A stretch of DNA of 64,000 nt, taken from contig OZ024740.1 of assembly GCA_964016885.1 (NCBI GenBank), positions 1,375,095 to 1,439,094 of the forward strand. The letters are read 5' to 3'. Below the pieces are notes generated by a model. That model worked only from the letters and a program-made list of their open reading frames with translations, had not been told where the DNA came from and made no database searches. The position numbers and the translations under genes were made by a program. The DNA is from Eledone cirrhosa (lineage: Eukaryota > Mollusca > Cephalopoda > Octopoda > Eledonidae). Positions 47,500 through 62,200 of the stretch are shown here, in pieces; within the stretch, counting starts at the first letter, position 1; each line of letters starts with the position of its first letter.

Positions 47500-50400
47500 T
47501 ACCCCTAGTCCTGTCCCCTGTGTCATGTGACATGCAACAGGTGTACCCCTAGTTCTGTCCTCTATATCATGTGACATACAACAGGTGTACCCCTAGTTCT
47601 GTCCCCTGTATCATGTGACATACAACAGGTGTACCCCTAGTTCTGTCCCCTATATCATGTGACATACAACAGGTGTACCCCTAGTTCTGTCCCCTATATC
47701 ATGTGACATACAACAGGTGTACCCCAGGTTCTGTCCCCTGTATCATGTGACATACAACAGGTGTACCCCTAGTTCTGTCCCCTATATCATGTGACATACA
47801 ACAGGTGTACCCCTAGTCCTGTCCCCTGTGTCATGTGGCATACAACAGGTGTACCCCTAGTTCTGTCCTCTATATCATGTGACATACAACAGGTGTACCC
47901 CTAGTTCTGTCCCCTGTATCATGTGACATACAATAGGTGTACCCCTAGTCCTGTCCCCTGTATCATGTGACATACAACAGGTGTACCCCTAGTTCTGTCC
48001 TCTATATCATGTGACATACAACAGGTGTACCCCTAGTTCTGTCCCCTGTGTCATGTGACATACAACAGGTGTACCCCAAGTCCTGTCCCCTGTGTCATGT
48101 GGCATACAACAGGCGTACCCCTAGTTCTGTCCCCTATATCATGTGACATACAACAGGTGTACCCCTAGTTCTGTCCCCTGTATCATGTGACATACAACAG
48201 GTGTACCCCTAGTCCTGTCCTCTGTGTCATGTGACATACAACAGGTGTACCCCTAGTTCTGTCCCCTATATCACGTGACATACAACAGGTGTACCCCTAG
48301 TTCTGTCCCCTATATCACGTGACATACAACAGGTGTACCCCTAGTTCTGTCCCCTATATCATGTGACATACAACAGGTGTACCCCTAGTTCTGTCCCCTA
48401 TATCACGTGACATACAACAGGTGTACCCCTAGTTCTGTCCCCTATATCACGTGACATACAACAGGTGTACCCCTAGTTCTGTCCCCTATATCATGTGACA
48501 TACAACAGGTGTACCCCTAGTTCTGTCCCCTGTATCATGTGACATACAACAGGTGTATCCCTAGTTCTGTCCTCTATATCATGTGACATACAACAGGTGT
48601 ACCCCTAGTCCTGTCCCCTGTGTCATGTGGCATACAACAGGTGTACCCCTAGTTCTGTCCCCTATATCATGTGACATACAACAGATGTACCCCTAGTTTT
48701 GTCCCCTATATCATGTGACATACAACAGTTGTACCCCTATATCATGTGACATACAACATGTGTACCCCTAGTCCTGTCCCCTATATCATGTGACATACAA
48801 CAGGTGTACCTCTAGTTCTGTCTCCTATATCGTGTGACATACAACAGGTGTACCCCTAGTCCTGTCCCCTGTGTCATGTGACATACAACAGGTGTACCCC
48901 AAGTCCTGTCCCCTGTGTCATGTGGCATACAACAGGTGTACCCCTAGTTCTGTCCTCTATATCATGTGACATACAACAGGTGTACCCCTAGTTCTGTCCC
49001 CTGTATCGTGTGACATACAACAGGTGTACCCCTAGTTCTGTCCCCTGTATCATGTGACATACAACAGGTGTACCCCTAGTTCTGTCCCCTATATCATGTG
49101 ACATACAACAGGTGTACCCCTAGTTCTGTCCCCTATATCATGTGACATACAACAGGTGTACCCCAGGTTCTGTCCCCTGTATCATGTGACATACAACAGG
49201 TGTACCCCTAGTTCTGTCCCCTATATCATGTGACATACAACAGGTGTACCCCTAGTCCTGTCCCCTGTGTCATGTGGCATACAACAGGTGTACCCCTAGT
49301 TCTGTCCTCTATATCATGTGACATACAACAGGTGTACCCCTAGTTCTGTCCCCTGTATCATGTGACATACAATAGGTGTACCCCTAGTCCTGTCCCCTGT
49401 ATCATGTGACATACAACAGGTGTACCCCTAGTTCTGTCCTCTATATCATGTGACATACAACAGGTGTACCCCTAGTTCTGTCCCCTGTGTCATGTGACAT
49501 ACAACAGGTGTACCCCAAGTCCTGTCCCCTGTGTCATGTGGCATACAACAGGCGTACCCCTAGTTCTGTCCCCTATATCATGTGACATACAACAGGTGTA
49601 CCCCTAGTTCTGTCCCCTGTATCATGTGACATACAACAGGTGTACCCCTAGTCCTGTCCTCTGTGTCATGTGACATACAACAGGTGTACCCCTAGTTCTG
49701 TCCCCTATATCACGTGACATACAACAGGTGTACCCCTAGTTCTGTCCCCTATATCACGTGACATACAACAGGTGTACCCCTAGTTCTGTCCCCTATATCA
49801 TGTGACATACAACAGGTGTACCCCTAGTTCTGTCCCCTATATCACGTGACATACAACAGGTGTACCCCTAGTTCTGTCCCCTATATCACGTGACATACAA
49901 CAGGTGTACCCCTAGTTCTGTCCCCTATATCATGTGACATACAACAGGTGTACCCCTAGTTCTGTCCCCTGTATCATGTGACATACAACAGGTGTATCCC
50001 TAGTTCTGTCCTCTATATCATGTGACATACAACAGGTGTACCCCTAGTCCTGTCCACTGTTTCATGTGGCATACAACAGGTGTACCCCTAGTTCTGTCCC
50101 CTATATCATGTGACATACAACAGATTACCCCTAGTCCTGTCCCCTATATCATGTGACATACAACAGGTGTACCCCTATATCATGTGACATACAACATGTG
50201 TACCCCTAGTCCTGTCCCCTATATCATGTGACATACAACAGGTGTACCTCTAGTTCTGTCTCCTATATCATGTGACATACAACAGGTGTACCCCTAGTCC
50301 TGTCCCCTGTGTCATGTGACATACAACAGGTGTACCCCAAGTCCTGTCCCCTGTGTCATGTGGCATACAACAGGTGTACCCCTAGTTCTGTCGTCTATAT
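47500..50400. repeat. Adjacent 1438-bp block duplication
   Basis: CCCCAGGTTCTG (47723/49161), CAACAGGCGTACC (about 48108/49546) and the unit lacking CTAGTYCTGTC (48735/50173) all recur 1438 bp apart, giving two adjacent copies. The same CCCCAGGTTCTG variant also occurs singly near 31603, 35855 and 41234. Confidence 0.8.
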
Positions 50401-53267
50401 CATGTGACATACAACAGGTGTACCCCTAGTTCTGTCCCCTGTATCATGTGACATACAACAGGTGTACCCCTAGTTCTGCCCCCATATCATGTGACATACA
50501 ACAGGTGTACCCCTAGTTCTGTCCCCTATATCATGTGACATACAACAGGTGTACCCCTAGTTCTGTCCCCTGTATCATGTGACATACAACAGGTGTACCC
50601 CTAGTTCTGTCCCCTATATCATGTGACATACAACAGGTGTACCCCTAGTCCTGTCCCCTGTGTCATGTGGCATACAACAGGTGTACCCCTAGTTCTGTCC
50701 TCTATATCATGTGACATACAACAGGTGTACCCCTAGTTCTGTCCCCTGTATCATGTGACATACAATAGGTGTACCCCTAGTCCTGTCCCCTGTATCATGT
50801 GACATACAACAGGTGTACCCCTAGTTCTGTCCTCTATATCATGTGACATACAACAGGTGTACCCCTAGTTCTGTCCCCTGTGTCATGTGACATACAACAG
50901 GTGTACCCCAAGTCCTGTCCCCTGTGTCATGTGGCATACAACAGGTGTACCCCTAGTTCTGTCCCCTATATCATGTGACATACAACAGGTGTACCCCTAG
51001 TTCTGTCCCCTGTATCATGTGACATACAACAGGTGTACCCCTAGTCCTGTCCTCTGTGTCATGTGACATACAACAGGTGTGCCCCTAGTTCTTTCCCCTA
51101 TATCACGTGACATACAACAGGTGTACCCCTAGTTCTGTCCCCTATATCACGTGACATACAACAGGTGTACCCCTAGTTCTGTCCCCTATATCATGTGACA
51201 TACAACAGGTGTACCCCTAGTCCTGTCCCCTATATCACGTGACATACAACAGGTGTACCCCTAGTTCTGTCCCCTATATCACGTGACATACAACAGGTGT
51301 ACCCCTAGTTCTGTCCCCTATATCACGTGACATACAACAGGTGTACCCCTAGTTCTGTCCCCTATATCATGACCTACAACAGGTGTACCCCTAGTTCTGT
51401 CCCCTATATCACGTGACATACAACAGGTGTACCCCTAGTTCTGTCCCCTATATCACGTGACATACAACAGGTGTACCCCTAGTTCTGTCCCCTATATCAT
51501 GTGACATACAACAGGTGTACCCCTAGTTCTGTCCCCTGTATCATGTGACATACAACAGGTGTACCCCTAGTTCTGTCCTCTATATCATGTGACATACAAC
51601 AGGTGTACCCCTAGTCCTGTCCCCTGTGTCATGTGGCATACAACAGGTGTACCCCTAGTTCTGTCCCCTATATCATGTGACATACAACAGATGTACCTCT
51701 AGTCCTGTCCCCTATATCATGTGACATACAACAGGTGTACCCCTATATCATGTGACATACAACATGTGTACCCCTAGTCCTGTCCCCTATATCATGTGAC
51801 ATACAACAGGTGTACCTCTAGTTCTGTCTCCTATATCATGTGACATACAACAGGTGTACCCCTAGTCCTGTCCCCTATATCATGTGACATACAACATGTG
51901 TACCCCTAGTCCTGTCCCCTGTATCATCTGACATACAACAGGTGTACCCCTAGTCCTGTCCTCTGTGTCATGTGACATACAACAGGTGTACCCCTAGTCC
52001 TGTCCCCTGTATCATGTGACATACAACAGGTGTACCCCTAGACCTGTCCCCTGTATCATGTGACATACAACAGGTGTACCCCTAGTCCTGTCCTCTGTGT
52101 CATGTGACATACAACAGGTGTACCCCTAGTTCTGTCCCCTATATCATGTGACATACAACAGGTGTACCCCTAGTCCTGTCCCCTGTATCATGTGACATAC
52201 AACAGGTGTACCCCTAGTTCTGTCCCCTATATCATGTGACATACAACAGGTGTACCCCTAATCCTGTCCCCTGTATCATGTGATATACAACAGGTGTACC
52301 CCTAGTTCTGTCCCCTATATCATGTGACATACAACAGGTGTACCCCTAGTCCTGTCCCCTGTGTCATGTGACATGCAACAGGTGTACCCCTAGTCCTGTC
52401 CCCTGTATCATGTGATATACAACAGGTGTACCCCTAGTCTTATCCTCTGTGTCATGTGACATACAACAGGTGTACCCCTAGTCCTGTCCCCTGTGTCATG
52501 TGACATACAACAGGTGTACCTCTAGTTCTGTCCCCTATATCATCTGACATACAACAGGTGTACCCCTAGTTCTGTCCTCTGTGTCATGTGAGATACAACA
52601 GGTGTACCTCTAGTTCTGTCCCCTATATCATGTGACATACAACAGGTGTACCCCTAGTCCTGTCCCCTGTGTCATGTGACATACAACAGGTGTACCTCTA
52701 GTTCTGTCCCCTATATCATGTGACATACAACAGGTGTACCCCTAGTCCTGTCCCCTGTATCATGTGACATACAACAGGTGTACCCCTAGTCCTGTCCCCT
52801 GTATCATGTGACATACAACAGGTGTACCCCTAGTCCTGTCCTCTGTGTCATGTGACATACAACAGGTGTACCTCTAGTTCTGTCCCCTATATCATGTGAC
52901 ATACAACAGGTGTACCCCTAGTCCTGTCCTCTGTGTCATGTGACATACAACAGGTGTACCTCTAGTTCTGTCCCCTATATCATGTGACATACAACAGGTG
53001 TACCCCTAGTTCTGTCCTCTGTGTCATGTGACATACAACAGGTGTACCTCTAGTTCTGTCCCCTATATCATGTGACATACAACAGATGTACCCCTAGTTC
53101 TGTCCTCTGTGTCATGTGACATACAACAGGTGTACTCCTAGTCCTGTCCCCTGTGTCATGTGGCATACAACAGGTGTACCCCTAGTTCTGTCCCCTATAT
53201 CATGTGACATACAACAGATGTACCCCTAGTCCTGTCCCCTATATCATGTGACATACAACAGGTGTAC

Positions 53268-56200
53268 CCCTATATCATGTGACATACAACATGTGTACCC
53301 CTAGTCCTGTCCCCTATATCATGTGACATACAACAGGTGTACCCCTAGTTCTGTCTCCTATATCATGTGACATACAACAGGTGTACCCCTAGTCCTGTCC
53401 CCTATATCATGTGACATACAACATGTGTACCCCTAGTCCTGTCCCCTGTATCATGTGACATACAACAGGTGTACCCCTAGTCCTGTCCTCTGTGTCATGT
53501 GACATACAACAGGTGTACCCCTAGTCCTGTCCCCTGTATCATGTGACATACAACAGGTGTACCCCTAGTCCTGTCCCCTGTATCATGTGACATACAACAG
53601 GTGTACCCCTAGTCCTGTCCTCTGTGTCATGTGACATACAACAGGTGTACCCCTAGTTCTGTCCCCTATATCATGTGACATACAACAGGTGTACCCCTAG
53701 TCCTGTCCCCTGTATCATGTGACATACAACAGGTGTACCCCTAGTTCTGTCCCCTATATCATGTGACATACAACAGGTGTACCCCTAATCCTGTCCCCTG
53801 TATCATGTGATATACAACAGGTGTACCCCTAGTTCTGTCCCCTATATCATGTGACATACAACAGGTGTACCCCTAGTCATGTCCCCTGTGTCATGTGACA
53901 TGCAACAGGTGTACCCCTAGTCCTGTCCCCTGTATCATGTGATATACAACAGGTGTACCCCTAGTCCTATCCTATGTGTCATGTGACATACAACAGGTGT
54001 ACCCCTAGTCCTGTCCCCTGTGTCATGTGACATACAACAGGTGTACCTCTAGTTCTGTCCCCTATATCATGTGACATACAACAGGTGTACCCCTAGTTCT
54101 GTCCCCTATATCATGTGACATACAACAGGTGTACCCCTAGTTCTGTCCCCTGTATCATGTGACATACAACAGGTGTACCCCTAGTTCTGTCCCCTGTGTC
54201 ATGTGACATACAACAGGTGTACCCCTAGTCCTGTCCCCTGTGTCATGTGACATACAACAGGTGTACCCCTAGTCCTGTCCCCTATATCATGTGACATACA
54301 ATAGGTGTACTCCTAGTCCTGTCCCCTATATCATGACATACAACAGGTGTACCCCTAGTCCTGTCCCCTGTATCATGTGACATACAACAGGTGTACCCCT
54401 AGTTCTGTCCTCTATATCATGTGACATACAACAGGTGTACCCCTAGTTCTGTCCCCTGTGTCATGTGACATACAACAGGTGTACCCCAAGTCCTGTCCCC
54501 TGTGTCATGTGGCATACAACAGGTGTACCCCTAGTTCTGTCCCCTATATCATGTGACATACAACAGGTGTACCCCTAGTTCTGTCCCCTGTATCATGTGA
54601 CATACAACAGGTGTACCCCTAGTCCTGTCCTCTGTGTCATGTGACATACAACAGGTGTACCCCTAGTTCTGTCCCCTATATCACGTGACATACAACAGGT
54701 GTACCCCTAGTTCTGTCCCCTATATCACGTGACATACAACAGGTGTACCCCTAGTTCTGTCCCCTATATCATGTGACATACAACAGGTGTACCCTTAGTT
54801 CTGTCCCCTATATCACGTGACATACAACAGGTGTACCCCTAGTTCTGTCCCCTATATCACGTGACATACAACAGGTGTACCCCTAGTTCTGTCCCCTATA
54901 TCATGTGACATACAACAGGTGTACCCCTAGTTCTGTCCCCTGTATCATGTGACATACAACAGGTGTACCCCTAGTTCTGTCCTCTATATCATGTGACATA
55001 CAACAGGTGTACCCCTAGTCCTGTCCCCTGTGTCATGTGGCATACAACAGGTGTACCCCTAGTTCTGTCCCCTATATCATGTGACATACAACAGATGTAC
55101 CCCTAGTCCTGTCCCCTATATCATGTGACATACAACAGGTGTACCCCTATATCATGTGACATACAACATGTGTACCCCTAGTCCTGTCCCCTATATCATG
55201 TGACATACAACAGGTGTACCTCTAGTTCTGTCTCCTATATCATGTGACATACAACAGGTGTACCCCTAGTCCTGTCCCCTATATCATGTGACATACAACA
55301 TGTGTACCCCTAGTCCTGTCCCCTGTATCATGTGACATACAACAGGTGTACCCCTAGTCCTGTCCGCTGTGTCATGTGACATACAACAGGTGTACCCCTA
55401 GTCCTGTCCCCTGTATCATGTGACATACAACAGGTGTACCCTTAGTCCTGTCCTCTGTGTCATGTGACATACAACAGGTGTACCCCTAGTTCTGTCCCCT
55501 ATATCATGTGACATACAACAGGTGTACCCCTAGTCCTGTCCCCTGTATCATGTGACATACAACAGGTGTACCCCTAGTTCTGTCCCCTATATCATGTGAC
55601 ATACAACAGGTGTACCCCTAATCCTGTCCCCTGTATCATGTGATATACAACAGGTGTACCCCTAGTTCTGTCCCCTATATCATGTGACATACAACAGGTG
55701 TACCCCTAGTCCTGTCCCCTGTGTCATGTGACATGCAACTGTGTACCCCTAGTCCTGTCCCCTGTATCATGTGATATACAACAGGTGTACCCCTAGTCCT
55801 ATCCTCTGTGTCATGTGACATACAACAGGTGTACCCCTAGTCCTGTCCCCTGTGTCATGTGACATACAACAGGTGTACCTCTAGTTCTGTCCCCTATATC
55901 ATGTGACATACAACAGGTGTACCCCTAGTCCTGTCCTCTGTGTCATGTGACATACAACAGGTGTACCTCTAGTTCTGTCCCCTATATCATGTGACATACA
56001 ACAGGTGTACCCCTAGTCCTGTCCTCTGTCTCATGTGACATACAACAGGTGTACCTCTAGTTCTGTCCCCTATATCATGTGACATACAACAGGTGTACCC
56101 CTAGTTCTGTCCTCTGTGTCATGTGACATACAACAGGTGTACCTCTAGTTCTGTCCCCTATATCATGTGACATACAACAGATGTACCCCTAGTTCTGTCC

Positions 56201-59200
56201 CCTATATCATGTGACATACAACAGATGTACCCCTAGTCCTGTCCCCTATATCATGTGACATACAACAGGTGTACCCCTATATCATGTGACATACAACATG
56301 TGTACCCCTAGTCCTGTCCCCTATATCATGTGACATACAACAGGTGTACCCCTAGTTCTGTCTCCTATATCATGTGACATACAACAGGTGTACCCCTAGT
56401 CCTGTCCCCTATATCATGTGACATACAACATGTGTACCCCTAGTCCTGTCCCCTGTATCATGTGACATACAACAGGTGTACCCCTAGTCCTGTCCTCTGT
56501 GTCATGTGACATACAACAGGTGTACCCCTAGTCCTGTCCCCTGTATCATGTGACATACAACAGGTGTACCCCTAGTCCTGTCCCCTGTATCATGTGACAT
56601 ACAACAGGTGTACCCCTAGTCCTGTCCTCTGTGTCATGTGACATACAACAGGTGTACCCCTAGTTCTGTCCCCTATATCATGTGACATACAACAGGTGTA
56701 CCCCTAGTCCTGTCCCCTGTATCATGTGACATACAACAGGTGTACCCCTAGTTCTGTCCCCTATATCATGTGACATACAACAGGTGTACCCCTAATCCTG
56801 TCCCCTGTATCATGTGACATACAACAGGTGTACCCCTAGTTCTGTCCCCTATATCATGTGACATACAACAGGTGTACCCCTAGTCATGTCCCCTGTGTCA
56901 TGTGACATGCAACAGGTGTACCCCTAGTCCTGTCCCCTGTATCATGTGATATACAACAGGTGTACCCCTAGTCCTATCCTATGTGTCATGTGACATACAA
57001 CAGGTGTACCCCTAGTCCTGTCCCCTGTGTCATGTGACATACAACAGGTGTACCTCTAGTTCTGTCCCCTATATCATGTGACATACAACAGGTGTACCCC
57101 TAGTTCTGTCCCCTATATCATGTGACATACAACAGGTGTACCCCTAGTTCTGTCCCCTGTATCATGTGACATACAACAGGTGTACCCCTAGTTCTGTCCC
57201 CTGTGTCATGTGACATACAACAGGTGTACCCCTAGTCCTGTCCCCTGTGTCATGTGACATACAACAGGTGTACCCCTAGTCCTGTCCCCTATATCATGTG
57301 ACATACAATAGGTGTACTCCTAGTCCTGTCCCCTATATCATGACATACAACAGGTGTACCCCTAGTCCTGTCCCCTGTATCATGTGACATACAACAGGTG
57401 TACCCCTAGTTCTGTCCTCTATATCATGTGACATACAACAGGTGTACCCCTAGTTCTGTCCCCTGTGTCATGTGACATACAACAGGTGTACCCCAAGTCC
57501 TGTCCCCTGTGTCATGTGGCATACAACAGGTGTACCCCTAGTTCTGTCCCCTATATCATGTGACATACAACAGGTGTACCCCTAGTTCTGTCCCCTGTAT
57601 CATGTGACATACAACAGGTGTACCCCTAGTCCTGTCCTCTGTGTCATGTGACATACAACAGGTGTACCCCTAGTTCTGTCCCCTATATCACGTGACATAC
57701 AACAGGTGTACCCCTAGTTCTGTCCCCTATATCACGTGACATACAACAGGTGTACCCCTAGTTCTGTCCCCTATATCATGTGACATACAACAGGTGTACC
57801 CCTAGTTCTGTCCCCTATATCACGTGACATACAACAGGTGTACCCCTAGTTCTGTCCCCTATATCACGTGACATACAACAGGTGTACCCCTAGTTCTGTC
57901 CCCTATATCATGTGACATACAACAGGTGTACCCCTAGTTCTGTCCCCTGTATCATGTGACATACAACAGGTGTACCCCTAGTTCTGTCCTCTATATCATG
58001 TGACATACAACAGGTGTACCCATAGTCCTGTCCCCTGTGTCATGTGGCATACAACAGGTGTACCCCTAGTTCTGTCCCCTATATCATGTGACATACAACA
58101 GATGTACCCCTAGTCCTGTCCCCTATATCATGTGACATACAACAGGTGTACCCCTATATCATGTGACATACAACATGTGTACCCCTAGTCCTGTCCCCTA
58201 TATCATGTGACATACAACAGGTGTACCTCTAGTTCTGTCTCCTATATCATGTGACATACAACAGGTGTACCCCTAGTCCTGTCCCCTATATCATGTGACA
58301 TACAACATGTGTACCCCTAGTCCTGTCCCCTGTATCATGTGACATACAACAGGTGTACCCCTAGTCCTGTCCTCTGTGTCATGTGACATACAACAGGTGT
58401 ACCCCTAGTCCTGTCCCCTGTATCATGTGACATACAACAGGTGTACCCTTAGTCCTGTCCTCTGTGTCATGTGACATACAACAGGTGTACCCCTAGTTCT
58501 GTCCCCTATATCATGTGACATACAACAGGTGTACCCCTAGTCCTGTCCCCTGTATCATGTGACATACAACAGGTGTACCCCTAGTTCTGTCCCCTATATC
58601 ATGTGACATACAACAGGTGTACCCCTAATCCTGTCCCCTGTATCATGTGATATACAACAGGTGTACCCCTAGTTCTGTCCCCTATATCATGTGACATACA
58701 ACAGGTGTACCCCTAGTCCTGTCCCCTGTGTCATGTGACATGCAACAGGTGTACCCCTAGTCCTGTCCCCTGTATCATGTGATATACAACAGGTGTACCC
58801 CTAGTCCTATCCTCTGTGTCATGTGACATACAACAGGTGTACCCCTAGTCCTGTCCCCTGTGTCATGTGACATACAACAGGTGTACCTCTAGTTCTGTCC
58901 CCTATATCATGTGACATACAACAGGTGTACCCCTAATCCTGTCCTCTGTGTCATGTGACATACAACAGGTGTGCCTCTAGTTCTGTCCCCTATATCATGT
59001 GACATACAACAGGTGTACCCCTAGTCCTGTCCTCTGTCTCATGTGACATACAACAGGTGTACCTCTAGTTCTGTCCCCTATATCATGTGACATACAACAG
59101 GTGTACCCCTAGTTCTGTCCTCTGTGTCATGTGACATACAACAGGTGTACCTCTAGTTCTGTCCCCTATATCATGTGACATACAACAGATGTAACCCTAG

Positions 59201-62200
59201 TTCTGTCCTCTGTGTCATGTGACATACAACAGGTGTACCCCTAGTCCTGTCCCCTGTGTCATGTGGCATACAACAGGTGTACCCCTAGTTCTGTCCCCTA
59301 TATCATGTGACATACAACAGATGTACCCCTAGTCCTGTTCCCTATATCATGTGACATACAACAGGTGTACCCCTATATCATGTGACATAAACATGTGTAC
59401 CCCTAGTCCTGTCCCTTATATCATGTGACATACAACAGGTGTACCCCTAGTTCTGTCTCCTATATCATGTGACATACAACAGGTGTACCCCTAGTCCTGT
59501 CCCCTATATCATGTGACATACAACATGTGTACCCCTAGTCCTGTCCCCTGTATCATGTGACATACAACAGGTGTACCCCTAGTCCTGTCCCCTGTATCAT
59601 GTGACATACAACAGGTGTACCCCTAGTCCTGTCCCCTGTATCATGTGACATACAACAGGTGTACCCCTAGTCCTGTCCTCTGTGTCATGTGACATACAAC
59701 AGGTGTACCCCTAGTTCTGTCCCCTATATCATGTGACATACAACAGGTGTACCCCTAGTCCTGTCCCCTGTATCATGTGACATACAACAGGTGTACCCCT
59801 AGTTCTGTCCCCTATATCATGTGACATACAACAGGTGTCCCCCTAGTTCTGTCCCCTATATCATGTGACATACAACAGGTGTACCCCTAGTCCTGTCCCC
59901 TGTGTCATGTGACATGCAACACGTGTACCCCTAGTCCTGTCCCCTGTATCATGTGATATACAACAGGTGTACCCCTAGTCCTATCCTCTGTGTCATGTGA
60001 CATACAACAGGTGTACCCCTAGTCCTGTCCCCTGTGTCATGTGACATACAACAGGTGTACCTCTAGTTCTGTCCCCTATATCATGTGACATACAACAGGT
60101 GTACCCCTAGTTCTGTCCTCTGTGTCATGTGAGATACAACAGGTGTACCTCTAGTTCTGTCCCGTATATCATGTGACATACAACAGGTGTACCCCTAGTC
60201 CTGTCCCCTGTGTCATGTGACATACAACAGGTGTACCTCTAGTTCTGTCCCCTATATCATGTGACATACAACAGGTGTACCCCTAGTCCTGTCCCCTGTA
60301 TCATGTGACATACAACAGGTGTACCCCTAGTCCTGTCCCCTGTATCATGTGACATACAACAGGTGTACCCCTAGTCCTGTCCTCTGTGTCATGTGACATA
60401 CAACAGGTGTACCTCTAGTTCTGTCCCCTATATCATGTGACATACAACAGGTGTACCCCTAGTCCTGTCCTCTGTGTCATGTGACATACAACAGGTGTAC
60501 CTCTAGTTCTGTCCCCTATATCATGTGACATACAACAGGTGTACCCCTAGTTCTGTCCTCTGTGTCATGTGACATACAACAGGTGTACCTCTAGTTCTGT
60601 CCCCTATATCATGTGACATACAACAGATGTACCCCTAGTTCTGTCCCCTGTGTCATGTGACATACAACAGGTGTACCTCTAGTTCTGTCCCCTATATCAT
60701 GTGACATACAACAGGTGTACCCCTAGTTCTGTCCCCTATATCACGTGACATACAACATGTGTACCCCTAGTCCTGTCCCCTGTGTCATGTGACATACAAC
60801 AGGTGTACCCCTAGTTCTGTCCCCTGTGTCATGTGACATACAACAGGTGTACCCCTAGTTCTGTCCCCTGTGTCATGTGACATACAACAGGTGTACCCCT
60901 AGTCCTGTCCCCTGTGTCATGTGACATACAACAGGTGTACCCCTAGTCCTGTCCCCTATATCATGTGACATACAATAGGTGTACTCCTAGTCCTGTCCCC
61001 TATATCATGACATACAACAGGTGTACCCCTAGTCCTGTCCCCTGTATCATGTGACATACAACAGGTGTACCCCTAGTTCTGTCCTCTATATCATGTGACA
61101 TACAACAGGTGTACCCCTAGTTCTGTCCCCTGTGTCATGTGACATACAACAGGTGTACCCCAAGTCCTGTCCCCTGTGTCATGTGGCATACAACAGGTGT
61201 ACCCCTAGTTCTGTCCCCTATATCATGTGACATACAACAGGTGTACCCCTAGTTCTGTCCCCTGTATCATGTGACATACAACAGGTGTACCCCTAGTCCT
61301 GTCCTCTGTGTCATGTGACATACAACAGGTGTACCCCTAGTTCTGTCCCCTATATCACGTGACATACAACAGGTGTACCCCTAGTTCTGTCCCCTATATC
61401 ACGTGACATACAACAGGTGTACCCCTAGTTCTGTCCCCTATATCATGTGACATACAACAGGTGTACCCCTAGTTCTGTCCCCTATATCACGTGACATACA
61501 ACAGGTGTACCCCTAGTTCTGTCCCCTATATCACGTGACATACAACAGGTGTACCCCTAGTTCTGTCCCCTATATCATGTGACATACAACAGGTGTACCC
61601 CTAGTTCTGTCCCCTGTATCATGTGACATACAACAGGTGTACCCCTAGTTCTGTCCTCTATATCATGTGACATACAACAGGTGTACCCCTAGTCCTGTCC
61701 CCTGTATCATGTGACATACAACAGGTGTACCCCTAGTCCTGTCCCCTGTGTCATGTGGCATACAACAGGTGTACCCCTAGTCCTGTCCCCTGTGTCATGT
61801 GGCATACAACAGGTGTACCCCTAGTTCTGTCCCCTATATCATGTGACATACAACAGATGTACCCCTAGTCCTGTCCCCTATATCATGTGACATACAACAG
61901 GTGTACCCCTATATCATGTGACATACAACATGTGTACCCCTAGTCCTGTCCCCTATATCATGTGACATACAACAGGTGTACCTCTAGTTCTGTCTCCTAT
62001 ATCATGTGACATACAACAGGTGTACCCCTAGTCCTGTCCCCTATATCATGTGACATACAACATGTGTACCCCTAGTCCTGTCCCCTGTATCATGTGACAT
62101 ACAACAGGTGTACCCCTAGTCCTGTCCTCTGTGTCATGTGACATACAACAGGTGTACCCCTAGTCCTGTCCCCTGTATCATGTGACATACAACAGGTGTA

